From assembly GCF_905475395.1 (NCBI RefSeq), contig NC_058339.1, forward strand, positions 15,632,001 through 15,696,000: a stretch of DNA of 64,000 bases. Direction: 5' to 3'. Under the pieces are notes generated by a model. That model made no database searches. It saw nothing but the letters and a program-made list of their open reading frames with translations, and was not told the origin of the DNA. The stretch's first letter is position 1; every line of letters begins with the position of its first letter. Positions 24,422 to 37,063 of the stretch are shown piece by piece. This DNA is from Chrysoperla carnea. Taxonomy: Eukaryota; Arthropoda; Insecta; Neuroptera; Chrysopidae. The position numbers were made by a program, and so were the translations under genes.

Positions 24422-24965
24422 TATAGAAACTGACAATGTCAGCGAATATCATGGGCAAAACTTCATTTTCAAATATTGTGAACAAAAGGGAGGATAAGTG
24501 AGGGCTATAACGTGGTAGCGAAGCGGCGAGTATCATGTTAGTTACAAAATATTAATGGAATATAAATTTTGAATTCTTTGAACAATAATAATACATTTTG
24601 GTAATGGATATAAGAAATCTTTTAAGTGGTGCACTTATGAATGATGGGATAAAGTAAAGTGGTTGATGAAATCATCACTATTCTTCTACATTTTTATTGT
24701 TTTGTTGTTTTGATGGATCAATAATAATAGTCAATGTCAAGGTTATTACTATTATTTAACAGATACTTGATACTTACGTATAACTTGAATCGATTTGAAT
24801 TTGAATCGATTTAATATTACACTAAATAAAACCTGCGATTTATTGCAATTTTCATAAGATTCACTTCGTTACTCTACCTGCTTTGCACACAACGAATGGT
24901 AATAAACGTCTTAAAACGTTTTAATTTGTGTGTTTTTAATGACATAGTAAATGTGTACGAGATAT

Positions 24966-25406
24966 TCTCTATATATTTTAAATGCGAAAGTAAGCATGTT
25001 TGTTTGTTTGTTACGCTTCCACGCTAAAACTAGCGAATGGTTTTTAATGAAACTGTACAGCAATATAGCTCATACTTCAGAATAACACATGAGATATAAT
25101 TTATAAAGATATATTAATAAAAAAAAAATAAAATAAAATAAAAATTAATTAAATTTGACATTACCATAAATTACAGATTTCTGTAAAAATAGTCAATATA
25201 AAATATTTCACGGCCATCTTTTCTGATATACTCAATGAATAATTACGACTATTATACATTTAAAAAAATAGAAAACCGTACATATATTTTACCTGTGTAA
25301 AACAATCCTTACCATTATTTCGGGTTTTATAGAAAGGGAATAAGCGAGAGCAATATTTATCAATCTTTACTTTTAAACCCAGCGAAGCGGGTGGGTATCA
25401 CTCTAG
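24966..25406 (+). mobile_element. Helitron-like non-autonomous element, copy 1
   Basis: A 441-bp element beginning TCTCTATATATTTTAAATGCG, with a GTTTGTTTGTTTGTTACGC patch and a 3' end that forms a small GC hairpin (CCCAGCGAAGCGGG) before ATCACTCTAG. A 5' TC, a 3' CTAG preceded by a hairpin, and the absence of terminal inverted repeats are the Helitron signature. A second copy is at 48908-49310 and a left-end fragment at 36917-37063. No Rep/helicase is present. Confidence 0.65.
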
Positions 25407-26104
25407 TACTTATATAAATAATCTTCCGCGCCTTAGTAGAGCAATTCTGCCCCTTCCTTTCTTTTTCCCTATTCCTTATAATGACATGTTCTGTACAATA
25501 TTGTATTGTTTAAAAGAAGAATGAATAAATTGAGTTTGAATTTCAAAAGATTGGAAAAAATAAAAATAGTTGTTTTAAGTAACCAGAAACTTTTTCCGAA
25601 ATCACTCTTTACTTTTAAAGCGTGTATGCAAATTTTTATTCTAAAAATTAACAGCATTTTGGCATGGATGGTTTTGTATCTTTTTTACTCCTGAAAATCG
25701 ATACATCATCTATATTTTGAGTGGAGTATGTAGACTTTAAAGTAGATTGTATTATCTGTACAGAAGAACCATCAATTATTTAAATTTCAATTTATAAAAT
25801 GTATATTTAATGGGTCTATAGGTTATAGGTACATATATGTATGGAAACGTAATAATTGATTTCAATTTATACAGTGTTATAAGAGATTGAAACACTCAAA
25901 ATATATCTATATACCCTGAACAGGGCCGTAAGAAGGATACATAGCGCCGGTGGCAAGTATTTAGGTTGCGTCTTAAATATATCGGGATCGGCTCTAACGA
26001 TTTTGATGAAAAGTCGTATTTTGTTGATAATAAATAAAGTAAATAATAATACAAACAAAATTATGAAAATTGTAGTTATTATTAATATATTCCCTGTCCA
26101 CTAA

Positions 26105-27290
26105 AATGTATGCAAATTTTGATAAACCAAGTATGTATTCTTACTAAATTTGGGTCATAATTTTCAAATTTGTAATCAAAATTAACCTAGCACTAATAGG
26201 TTTCAAGAATTTGGAGTCCTGATCTCGGAATTAAGCACATTAGTGATAGCTAGCGAAAAACTGACATAACAGCTGAAAAGAATGACCCAAAATTAGTGGG
26301 TTTCAAAAGAAATTCTAATAAGATCGGATTAAATTTGCCTGTATTATATCCAAATTTTATCCAATTTTGATAAGTGAAGTATGTAATCCTACTAAATTTG
26401 AGTCATACTTTTCAAATTTGTGATCAAAATTGATCTAGCTTTAATAAATTTCAAGAATGTGGAATCCTGGTCCTGGAATGAAGGACTAAAGTGATAGATA
26501 GCGAAAAATTGACATCACAGCTGAAAAGAATGACCCAAAATTAGTGGGTTTCAAAAAAAATTCCAATAAGATCGGATGAAATTTGCTTATGGTATCCAAA
26601 AAGTCGAATTTTTTAACTTTATGACGTCATCAGAATCCAAAAAATTTAATTTTGCTCTATCACATCCAAATTTTATCCAATTTTGATAAACCAAGTATGT
26701 AATCCTACTAAATTTGAGTCATACTTTTCAAATTTATGGTCAAAATTACCCAAGCTCTAATAGGTTTCAAGAATTTGGAGTCCTGATCCACGAATTAAGC
26801 ACATTAAAGATAGCTAGCGAAAAACTAATATAACAGCTGAAAAGAATGACCCAAATTTAGTGGGTTTCAAAAAAAATTTGAATAAGATCGGATCAAATTT
26901 GCCTGTGCTATCAAAAAAGTCGAATTTTTAACTTAATGACGTCATCAGAATCCAGAAAATTTAATTTTGCTCTATCACATCCAAATTTTATCCAATTTTG
27001 ATAAATGAGGTATGTAATCCTACTAAATTTGGGTCATACTTTTCAAATTTATGGTCAAAATTACCGTAGCTCTAATAGGTTTTAAGAAATTGGAGTCCTG
27101 ATCCCGGAATTAAGCACATAAGTGATACCTATCGAAAAATTGATATAACAGCTGAAAAGAATGGCCCAAAATTAGTGGATTTCAAAAAAAATTCCAATAA
27201 GATCGGATCAAATTTGCCTCTGTTATCAAAAAAGTCGAATTTTTAACTTTATGACGTCATCAGAAACCAAAAAATTTAATTTTGCTCTTG
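26105..27290 (+). repeat. ~315-bp tandem satellite, block 1
   Basis: About 3.7 tandem monomers. The TGACGTCA motif recurs at 26622, 26937 and 27252, a spacing of 315. Each unit reads, in order, TTTTGATAAACCAAGTATG, GAGTCATACTTTTCAAATTT, AGCTGAAAAGAATGACCC, TTAGTGGGTTTC, TGACGTCATCAGAATCC. The first monomer lacks the ~70-bp TGACGTCA portion. Non-coding. Related blocks are at 28013-28777 and 57065-58350, all in the same orientation. Confidence 0.9.
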
Positions 27291-28012
27291 AAACATAGCT
27301 TAGCTGTGGTATTTTTTTTGATATTGTATTTCACTTTTACATTTTGAAGAAGATATTCAGGTTTGTAGGTATTTTTGAAAGAATTATAGTTTTTCATGAA
27401 TCATTCTTCTGGTTTTGTATTTACACCTATGTGAAATTATGAAATAAATGTTATTCTTTTTGATCGTTATTCGTTACTTTGTTTATATAGGATTTAAAGT
27501 ATTTATTGTACTTACTTGCAGAGGTAGTGAGTTTACTTAGGTGACATATTTGTTATAAACTATAAAGACGAACGGACATATTTTTATTTGTTTATTGTAT
27601 TAATATTTTTGTATGTGATTTGTTAATTCAGTTAAATTGGATTGAAAAGTTTATTACTTAAGTGAGGTATGAGAACGGAAGGATATTTCAGATTTACAAA
27701 CAATAATCATAAAAATAGGTGTCAAAAAATTTCATTTTTTTATATTTTTATTTACTTAATATGTTTTGTTTGGACAAAGGTTTTTGTAAATTTGAACAAT
27801 AAAAAAAAATATATCGTTTAATTTCTGTGTTTCACACGGGTCAGTTTTACTTTGGGGGATTTTATTTTTTATTCTTTTTTGAGAACATGTCTAAATTAGG
27901 TAATAATTTTAATTAAAAAATGTGGGTGTTGCATATAATTTCGAATTGTTTACGGGTATAAAAAGAGGAGTGTTAATAACGAGGGTAGAGTATCAAATTC
28001 TCGGAATTATAC
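27291..28012. other. Unique AT-rich spacer between satellite blocks
   Basis: About 720 bp with no gene and no recognisable monomer. It may be an insertion that split one satellite array into two. Confidence 0.5.
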
Positions 28013-28777
28013 TCAAATTTGCCTGTGTTATCAAGAAAATCGAATTTTTTAAGTTTATGACGTCATCAGAATCCAAAAAATTTATTTTTGCTCGATCACA
28101 TCAAAATTTTATCCAATTTTGATAAACCAAGTATGAAATCCTACTAAATTTGAGTCATACTTTTCAAATTTGTGATCAAAATTAATCTAGCTTTAATAGA
28201 TTTCAAGAATGTGTAGTCCTGGTCCTGGAACGAAAGGGCTAAAGTGATAGGTAGCGAAAAATTGACATCACAGCTGAAAAGAATGACCCAAAATTAGTGG
28301 GTTTCAAAAAAAATTCCAATAAGATCGGATGAAATTTGCTTGTGTTATCAAATTGTCGAATTTTTTAACTTTATGACGTCATCAGAACCCAAAAAATTTA
28401 ATATTTCTCTATAACATCCAAATTTTATCCAATTTTGATAAACAAAGTATGTAATCCTACTAAATTTGGGTCATACTTTCAAAATTAATGTAGCTCTAAT
28501 AGGTTTCCAGAATGTGGAAACATGGTTACGGAATTCAGCACATAGATGATAACTAGCGAAAATCTGACATCACGAAATGAAAAGAATGACCCAAAATTAG
28601 TGGGTTTCAAAAAATATTCCAATTCGATTGGATTAAATTTGCCTGTATTATCAAAAAAATCGAATTTTTTAACTTTATGACGTCATCAGAATCCAAAAAA
28701 TTTAATTTTGCTCTATCACATCCAAATGTTATCTAATTTTGATAAACCAAGTATGTATTCTTACCAAATCGTCATCT
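28013..28777 (+). repeat. ~315-bp tandem satellite, block 2
   Basis: About 2.4 monomers of the block 1 unit; TGACGTCA at 28058, 28374 and 28678 (spacings 316 and 304). The array breaks off abruptly at a TATGTATTCTTACCAAATCG junction. Confidence 0.9.
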
Positions 28778-29644
28778 GTATATGTTTTTGGCTACACCAT
28801 TTTAGTCTGGATTATGGATAATTTTTTTTTTTGCGAAATTTGTTTCTGTTGGGCCATTGTATGCAAAACGATCGATTTGAACCAAGCAGTGACAGTATAG
28901 CGACGGTTATCTAAGTGATATTTAAAAAAATACTGATTATGAGTATGACAATAACAAATTATGGATGTTGATCGTTTGAAGAAAACTTTAGAATTGATTC
29001 TAAAATCTAAAGCATTTCTAATTACTATAAATAATATAAATATATTTAAAAAAAAGGGATAGTTTTTTTTTTGACGGCAAAGATGACTTTTTGGGGTGTA
29101 AATAAAAATATATAAGAATGAGATACCAATATCTGTGTACACTTGTTGTTTGTCACGTTTCGTTGGAGATGATCCGACAGGTGTCGACTGATTATTCTAT
29201 TGTCTCTTTGTAATCGTACCCCCTTATTAACCAAAAAGAAAATACGTCTCTTCCGTCCAAAATCACTGTTGTGATATATTATTGTAACAATTTCTAATTG
29301 TGTGTTTTAGTTTTAGTGTTTATTGTCCAAGAAACGATTTCCTTCTTTGCAACCGGATAATAAATACTTATGTGATCCTTTTTTTTTTTTATTTTTAATC
29401 TAAAAGTTAGGTATTAATCGATCATGCGTGTGTTTTGAATCGACTTTACTGAATGATGACAGAACTAAAATTGAATGCGTATTAAAAAAATAGTTTTATT
29501 TTAGTTAATTTATTTTCGATCAAAGTTTTATTTATATTCGAATTTCATTTATGAATGACTGTTGACTGCTATGTTAAAAACTCCCTATGTTAAATGCTTT
29601 CTGAGATTTTATAACTTCGAAAAAATAATTGATTATTTTATAGT
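28778..29644. other. Non-coding DNA
   Basis: No gene or repeat copy that I can support. The open frames on the - strand (28792-29142, 29046-29234) are poor in protein-like composition. Confidence 0.5.
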
Positions 29645-30215
29645 ACAAGATCCGAATTAAGGTCGACCTTCACCCATCTGTTTACCGAATGAAAGTTATT
29701 TTTTATGAAATGTAAAATATTTACAAATATCCCTGTTGTGGGTTGCCCTAAAAAATATGGTCCAGACAACTTTTAATAAAATATCAAAACTTCGAAAGCT
29801 TGTAAATTTTATTTTTTGACTGATATTTTGTGGATAATCATATACCACCGTATTTGCAATAAAATTATCTTTATTTATATATGTGAGGAAATGAATTAAC
29901 AGATGAACGTAATTACTATTCACAACTTGTATAAATGCGAAAATAGTGAACGAAAAGAGGCAGACAGCATAGCTGCTGCATATTCTTTATGGCTTTTACT
30001 TTCGAGTAGATCAAAATTCGTTAGATATGAAAGTCAGTGAAAAATTTCTAAAAATTTTACTCTTGATATTTTCACTAAAAGTAGTCTGGACCACTTTTTT
30101 TTAGGCAACCCATTGCAGGGATATTTGTTAACATTTTATATTTCATAAAAAATAACTTTCATCCGGTTAACAGATCGGTGAAGGTCGATCCTAATTGGGA
30201 TCTTAGACTATTACA
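29645..30215. repeat. Foldback element, ~570 bp
   Basis: The outer ends AAGATCCGAATTAAGGTCGACC (left) and GGTCGATCCTAATTGGGATCTT (right) are near-complements. The match continues inward for about 120-150 bp, for example ACTTTCAT, ATATCCCTG and GGTCCAGAC in one arm and their complements in the other. Non-coding, with moderately diverged arms. Confidence 0.75.
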
Positions 30216-30535
30216 AAAAAGGTAGGCAATATAACTATCTACAATAAAGGTTTTAACCATTTTTGATCCAAAGTGCACGGTAAGGAGATATAGCCTAAAA
30301 CGGTTTTCCTTAAAATGGAGGCACTTCCCATGTCTATTTTTGTAAGAATTTTGTGCATTTAGATTCAGAATGCCATGCTGAACCTGTTTAAATAAAAAAA
30401 TAACTCCTGTAATTTAGTGCATTATGGACAAGAGTAACTAGCTTCTACATAACCTGTAATATTAAACCTGTAGAAACTGAAGTTTTGTTATTTCAAACTA
30501 TTAAAACTATAAACAGATGAAATCTAAATCTGATA

Positions 30536-30842
30536 CAATGGAACCTCGATAACTCGAACCTTAAGAGAAACGCAAAAAATTTCGAGTTAATGTATTTTCG
30601 ACTTAACTAGTATTCCGAGATACAGAGGATTTAGATTTAATTGCTAAAATTTCGACTTAGAAGGATGTGATTATGTACTAACTACTACGTCGTTATATTT
30701 TGCTAACTACGATTTACGGAGTCTGCTTTTTGAAATTCGAGTTACAGATTATAAATACGTACTATCAATATCTCACAGAGAAATAACATTTTGCTCCAGT
30801 TACAAAGTCTAAACAAGGTTCGAGTTAATCGAGGTTCCACTG
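30536..30842. mobile_element. Tigger/pogo-like MITE, 307 bp
   Basis: Bounded by TA on both sides (30534-30535, 30843-30844). The inverted ends are CAATGGAACCTCGATAACTC and, on the complement of the right side, CAGTGGAACCTCGATTAACTC. The end pattern CAGTGGAAxCTCGAT resembles that of the larger element at 61638-62403, which still encodes a pogo-type DNA-binding domain. No open frame inside. Confidence 0.7.
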
Positions 30843-31338
30843 TATTCATAATTTATGGTTGATTTTGAGCCACTCTATGAGAAAATTATGTATGAAGCAC
30901 CTTATTAAAAACTTGTTTTTCTGTGGTTTTTATGTTTTCGTTGAGTTTATGTAATCTATTTACTTGGAAATAAACAAAAGGTATTAAAGTAATGACGTAC
31001 ACACAAATCAAGTAATGTAAAAACGTTGATAAATTGTTGAAGGATCTGATGATGATAATTTTTTTATCCTTCCTTTGGTGGTGGTTTATTGTACAAACCT
31101 ACCTATCGATTATATATATTTTTTTCTAAAAGGAAAGGATATGTAACAGTTGAGTTGTTTTCGTTAAATTTACATTCGATTGAACTTAAATAGATTTAGA
31201 TATCGGTGTAGAATTGTGTCCCATAACCATAACCATAAAGATATAGATAGGTACCTACCACGCGTATCTGCAATTCAATCGAACGAACAACCAACCGTTT
31301 GTGTGGTTCATAATAATTATATCTTCTTCTGTGTTTAA

Positions 31339-31801
31339 GGTAGTACCAGCATGAAATCACTTTTCGACAGATTTGGCCGAATTTTTTTTCTCGGGTTTAT
31401 AATAGCTTTATTTATGAATTCCTAAAAATTCATAATTTTTGACCGTTTAGATCGCGAGATATTTAAAGACAAAGTTCGCGATTTTGAGGGTCATGTCCCA
31501 TTTAAAGCATGTAAAATGTCCGGTCTCTCCAACTATTTTTTATGATATTATTATATATTGAAGAAAAAGAAAAAAAAAATGTTTATACAATACAATTCTA
31601 AAAAAAAAATTTAGAAATTAATTTTCACTTTCGAGATATTAATTTTGACGTAAATTGATCGAAATTGGGACGTTGGCATAATTATTTCCCATTTTAAACG
31701 GTCAAAATTTCTGAAACTTTGGGAATTAATAGTAAGCATTATTAAATTCTTAAATTTAATTTTTCGTTAAATTCTGTCGAAAAAAAAATTGTACCATTGC
31801 T
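31339..31801. mobile_element. TTAA-flanked foldback element (diverged)
   Basis: TTAA at 31335-31338 and 31802-31805 frame a 463-bp segment. Its arms share TTTTCGACAGA(A)TTT and TTTGACCGTTTA in inverted order, though the outermost bases match poorly. Probably an old MITE of a family different from the element at 1349. Confidence 0.45.
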
Positions 31802-31805
31802 TTAA

Positions 31806-33658
31806 CATAGAAACTGCAAATACCATGCTGGAACATCCTTAAAAAATATGCTGATACTCCAGTAAACGAGGCGATAAAAAGATGAAATCTCTAAAGTTTA
31901 ATCTATAGCACCGATTTCGATGAAAATTTGGGATTAAGCTTTTGTTCAACCTCTAGATAAAAATTTATAGGGTTCTGAGTGGTGCTTTCCCACAGGGCGT
32001 GGAAAAATATATGTTGAAAATGACAACGGGAATCGAGTGATGAAATCTAAGCAATTAGTGTGTTTCGAATGTTTCGAATAGTCAAAACTTTCCGAGTTAT
32101 TAGCAATTGAAATTAAGAATATTTAACGCCAAATAACTAAAAAATTTGACGTGTTTTGAAAAAATCATATTACAGTACACTTCTTAAAGTACTATAAAAA
32201 ACCTTGAAAATGAAAAAAATTCAAGTCATTTTTAAGAAAATTAACGGTGTTATAATGAACAGAAATGTTGCTCATGGTTTTTTTCAGCTCAAATCTGATG
32301 AATTTACCACGGGAACTATAGTTAATACTTTTCGCTTTCCAATTTACTTTATTTAGGTACTGAGAACGTAATCAAAATATTCTAGAAGTTTCGGATATAT
32401 ATATTTTTTGAAATATTGCAATTGTAAAAAAATTGTCCGAAAAACACAAAAAATATTTTTATCGTTAAGTAACACGAAAAATAAAAAAGTTTTGAAAGTA
32501 AAATATTCTGCGGAAAAAGACCTAAATTTTTACAACACCCCCTAGAAGTCGTGATTGCCAACCTCCTGTGCTAATGCACCATTCGACATATAACTTTTGT
32601 TTCATAGATTCTTATCTACTTGCCGTCAAATTTTCAAGTCGATTGGAGGGGTGTGGCTTAGAGGATTGGAGGTGTGTGTCGATCAAATTTAGAGGTTTAA
32701 CCCTCGTATGCTGTACTATGACTTTAAAGAGTCTTTTCAGTTAGAAAAATAAATCGATTTTTTTTCTTGCTTTTTCGTTTTCTTTAACGTGTTTCGTAGA
32801 TGCTTTTGAAGGTTCCAGCTACCTCTTTTTGAACGAAGTATCTACGGAAAGTCATCCATTCTTTACATCCATAGAAAAGTTATCCCGACAGTTAATAATT
32901 ATAACTAATAGTAATATTTTTATAAAAGCTATATGCCTGTTTCTAGAAGTTTTAGAATCCCTGCTTTTAATTAAATTTCAATCAAGTAGGTGTAATTAAC
33001 ATTAAACACATGTATACCTAGTGTACACAGAATAGGTTATGAGGTAAGGTAGATAATTAATTTTCTATCGACGTCTTGTCTCTATAAATAGAACTGTTAA
33101 TTTTGTATTATTAAGAACAAATTTTATGTATATGTTTGTATATAAATGATGTTTATTGGAAGTTTGCCATCATTTTCTCATAAATTATAAATGCAATTTC
33201 AAGGACAAATTTATACATGTGTATATGTTTTTTTTTATAAAAAAAAATATAATTAATTAGGTGTTTTTTCCGCTTAAGTGCCAAATTGTTTGTGCTTAAT
33301 TTAGTCTACGTATTATGTTTTTAAGATTTCATACAAATTTTCAATCTCTTACAACAATTTGGATTAGTTAAAGAGGTGAGAAAAATGTTAAAAAACGTGA
33401 AACTTGGAAAGACAAATATCTTGTTGAGGAAATGTTAATTTAAAAAAAAAAAAAACATATATCAGGAATCAAACCTGGGTCTCATGGATTCATGCTAGGC
33501 GTCATTATTAATAATCGAAAGATTCTGATGTTTATAGTCTACAAATTTAGTACACAAACAAAAAATAAAAAGTTATAATTTTTAAGAAAAATTACTACTT
33601 CGTCTAAGCTTGGCTTTAAATTAGAAAGATGATCCTCAAAAGAAAACTTACATTGGTT
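31806..33658. other. Non-coding DNA
   Basis: No gene seen over 1.8 kb. Around 33460-33490 the - strand has a B-box-like GGTTTGATTCC followed by a T run, but no A box, so I do not call a tRNA-like gene there. Confidence 0.5.
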
Positions 33659-33905
33659 ATTTAAAGAATTTTTCGAAATTTATTTACTTTCGGAGAAAAT
33701 GCGACTTCAAATTATGTCATTATTGAATTTATCGAAAGAAAAAGCGCTTAAAGTTTATCGATAATTGTAAGTCAAAGTCAAAGATACAAGTGAATGTCTT
33801 CTATTGCTTTGACAACTTTTTCTTTCGATTAAATGCAATAATGATATATTTTTAAGTCGCATTTTCTCCGAAAGCTAACTATTTTCGAAAAAATGTTTTC
33901 AATAA
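33659..33905. repeat. Foldback element, ~245 bp
   Basis: CTTTCGGAGAAAATGCGACTT (near 33690) is mirrored by AAGTCGCATTTTCTCCGAAAG (near 33855). The pairing extends inward through CGAAAGAAAAAG/CTTTTTCTTTCG. The arms are about 80 bp. Confidence 0.75.
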
Positions 33906-34689
33906 GTTAATGTTTTAATTGTAAATGTTTTATAATTTGATGTCAGAACATGATGTCCCCTTATCAAACACTTTTTTTATGGCTAAAACGAGCTATTCGC
34001 TATAGATTACATTGGTCCACGCTGTATCTATATAAATATGTTTTTTTGGCCATTTTTCCTTAATTACAAAAACAAAAGTTGTTAAGAATTAGGTGTCGTT
34101 CATTTTCTTAAATATTTTCTATAACTATCGGATGATTTGAAAAGATACAATATCTATAAATTACAAAATGTTTTTCGTTTCCAATCGTACAAGTATTTTA
34201 ATAGCTATCAAAAGTAAAAATTATTTTATACTTTTTAGTCCGTTATAAAAACATATATTATTATTTTTTATGAAAGAAATTGGAAAGCTATTAATAAAAT
34301 TTGTATGATTTAAGGTGTGATATCAAAATGTATAGATCTATATATATTTGTGTTTGTAATGTATGAAAACTATTAATCATTTATTGAATAATTGATAAAT
34401 TATTATTTTAGTTGAGTTGATTGGTCAAATGTCCGGTTTATATCAAATGTCATACAATTATATTGTTGATTCGCGTAACAAATATCATTTTAAATGGGGG
34501 CAATTTAATTAATTAATTTTATGTTTGTACAATGTATTTATATTATGTAGTAGCTACATATAGATTGTATAATTTATTTTAACTTCTAAATCAACTGACT
34601 GCAGTTAGCTCTTTTTATGTCTTCGTATTATACAGGCTGGGGCCGAGAAGTGCGCGATTTTGAAAGAAAATTGTGTGTTCAATAATATA
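33906..34689. other. Non-coding DNA
   Basis: AT-rich, no gene or repeat copy that I can support. Confidence 0.5.
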
Positions 34690-35391
34690 AAGTTCGAAAA
34701 CTAAAACTCCGACAATTACAGAATCGCGCTCTTAAGGATGCATGAGCATGGTAGATAAATTTATATTATTACTTGACGATATAAGACGAAAAGTAAGAAT
34801 AAAATTTTTCGATATCTGGCTTAATTTTGAAAATATCGAAAATTGAAAATTTTGTTTAATTATTTAGCTTTCGATATTTCGAAAACCAAGACACATATCG
34901 AAAAATTTTATTCTTATTTTTCGTCTACATTCATGAAGTTATAACAAAATTCATCATCAAAGTTGAAAATAAGATAAAAATAATTTCAACCCTTAATCTA
35001 CCCTGCTCTTACATCCCTTATATGGACGGTGACACTTAGTTTTTTTCTTTTCTAATTCATTGCTAATATGTTTACTTTCTATTAAAAAGTCTTTTTTTAA
35101 TTTGTTTTCATTCATTCCAAATGAAAATTATCAAAAACTTCCAAAATATGTCGTTTTTTGAGATTCCTCCTTAAGAGCCAATGTATTTTATATCGATTTT
35201 TAATGACTTTTTTCTTAAAAATTTGCACGGATACCTAAGCTGAAATTTTAACCACATATTCTTTGAGTAAAAGACTACCTACAAACAAATTTTGAGCCTT
35301 TAAATCAAACATTGTTGTCATGCTCATACATCCTTAATAAAATAAAGTTCGAAAACTAAAACTCCGACAATTACAGAATCGCGCTCTTAAA
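34689..35391. repeat. 47-bp direct repeat flanking the TTAA element
   Basis: The sequence starting ATAAAGTTCGAAAAC and ending GAATCGCGCTCTTAA occurs at about 34689-34735 and again at about 35343-35391, identical by eye. The left copy ends in the very TTAA used by the element; the right copy starts a few bases after the right TTAA. This is far longer than a normal TTAA target duplication. Confidence 0.85.
34736..35333 (-). mobile_element. TTAA-flanked inverted-repeat element (MITE), copy 2
   Basis: Reverse-oriented copy (598 bp) of 1349-1972, bounded by TTAA at 34732-34735 and 35334-35337. The element is closely similar to copy 1 along its length, including the internal ATATCGAAAAATTTTATTC palindrome. 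It is flanked on both outer sides by a 47-bp identical direct repeat (see the next entry). Confidence 0.8.
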
Positions 35392-35474
35392 AATATGAAA
35401 ACAAGAAAATATGTTCATCTGAAATTGTTATGATAACAACATATGTATATTTGAAAAGTACCATCATATCTTTA

Positions 35475-35830
35475 TGTCCTCTAGAGGTCGCCGTATTCAA
35501 TTTAATGTGACGGTACAAAGGCTATAATCAGATCAAGGCGCTTCTAACGATACCTCATTTGTCGAATTATGATAAGTAGCTTATAATCTCGGAGGGAACA
35601 GACGAAAATACATAAATTTTAAGCTATTTTGCGGCTATAATCTTGTGATTAAGTATAACAATACATATATATTTTGGAAAAGTGCTAATATGCGCCCTTT
35701 AATTTGATACTAAACACGCTATAATTAAATCAAAATTTGTTTTTGATCATAAATTTTTGTCCTCTAGAGGGCGCCATATTAAATTGACGCCACATAGTCT
35801 ATAACCAGCGGGCGATCAAGACGTAATGAA
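35475..35830 (+). repeat. ~283-bp tandem repeat with CCTCTAGAGG
   Basis: CCTCTAGAGGTCGCC at 35478 and CCTCTAGAGGGCGCC at 35761 each open a related block. Both continue with ATT(C/A)AATT..GACG, then CTATAATCAG/CTATAACCAG and GATCAAG(G/A)CG. One full unit plus a partial one. CCTCTAGAGG is a 10-bp palindrome. Confidence 0.7.
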
Positions 35831-35955
35831 CTAATTAGATGATTTTAGGAACATCTACATCAAAATTTTGTTTGTATGATTTCTAACAATAATCGTTACA
35901 AACTTGGGACTAATATTAATATACCTTGATATATATTTCATATAGGGTATACAAA
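35831..35955 (-). mobile_element. Element A fragment
   Basis: Contains CTAATTAGATGATTTTA, TTACAAACTTGGGACTAAT and ATATACCTTGATATATATTT, which is the left-end part of element A in reverse orientation. Confidence 0.65.
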
Positions 35956-36038
35956 TTTGTATGAATTTAACCCTCACAATCTTTAACTGACGAAAAATAA
36001 TATAATTATTTGTAAATTGTTGATCAACAAGATATTAA

Positions 36039-36567
36039 ACAAGTGAAAATAAACAATTGACTGAGTTAATTGTTGAAATACCATGCATAGTCAGTGTTGA
36101 TTTCCTTATCACATTACACATACAAGCATGTGACATATACATAACTGATAATCAAGTATAGTACATATTATAAAATTTCCGTTTAAACTTTTGTTCTATC
36201 TACAAAACTTACATTTAAACTTTTGTTCTATCTCTAACGGTTTACAAGATGGGTCCTACGGACCCAAGACCCAATGATCGGACCCAAGACCCAAGTTCGT
36301 AAATGACCTATGATGCTCATTTACCAACTTGACCTCACTTTTTACGTCCTGAGTATGCTGTAAAAATTTCAGCTCGATATCTTTTTTCGTTTTTGAGTTA
36401 TCGTGTCCACAGACGGACGGACGGACGGAAAACCGGAAATGGACTAATTAGGTGATTTTATGAACACCTATGACAAAATTTTTTTCCCAGCATCATTATT
36501 TTTAAGCGTTACAAACTTGGGACTAAACTTAATATACTATGTATATTTCATATATACATGGTATAAA
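36039..36567 (-). mobile_element. Element A copy, near full length
   Basis: In reverse orientation, from AACAAGTGAAAATAAACAATTG at the right end to ATACATGGTATAAAA at the left end. It contains the characteristic block TTTTTGAGTTATCGTG and four tandem GGAC/GACG units (CAGACGGACGGACGGACGG). There is no open reading frame and no clear terminal inverted repeat; the left end is itself palindromic (ATACCATGTATAT..ATATATACATGGTAT). Class unknown. Confidence 0.75.
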
Positions 36568-36916
36568 AATTAACAAGAAAACGAAAACTTGTATTTTCTT
36601 TGGGGCATTCTGTATCTAGAACAAGTAGGTACATAGAATGTAATGAATTTAAGTATATGTAATATGTATTTAGTTTGTGCATGTGATAAGGATATAACAT
36701 TTGAAAAAAAATAAAATTCAATTATGTTTTATTGAAAAATTAATGAATTAATTTAATAATTAATTAATTAATTATAGTTATATAAATGCATTTATAAGTA
36801 TGTATGTGTATATTTGATGCAGTTCTAATGTTTTTATGTTTATAAGTTGATTGGTGCTGATTCATTCGAGGTCTTTTTTATCTTTAGCATAGTTCAATTT
36901 TTAATGTTGTCTTAAA

Positions 36917-37063
36917 TGTTGTGTGAAAGTAAGGATGTTTGTTTGTTTGTTTAAGCTTTCACGCAAAAACTAATGAATGGATTTGAATGAAATTTAACAA
37001 TAATTTAGCTCATACATCAGAATAACACATGAGCTATAATTTATAAAGCTATATTGTGTACGT
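36917..37063 (+). mobile_element. Helitron-like left-end fragment
   Basis: GTGTGAAAGTAAGGATGTTTG through GAATAACACATGAGCTATAATTTATAAAG matches the left third of 24966-25406. The right end is missing. Confidence 0.6.

Noticed and set aside
33455-33540. Possible tRNA/SINE: GGTTTGATTCC followed by a T run on the - strand
   Set aside because: No A box or foldable acceptor, and the B-box has a mismatch.
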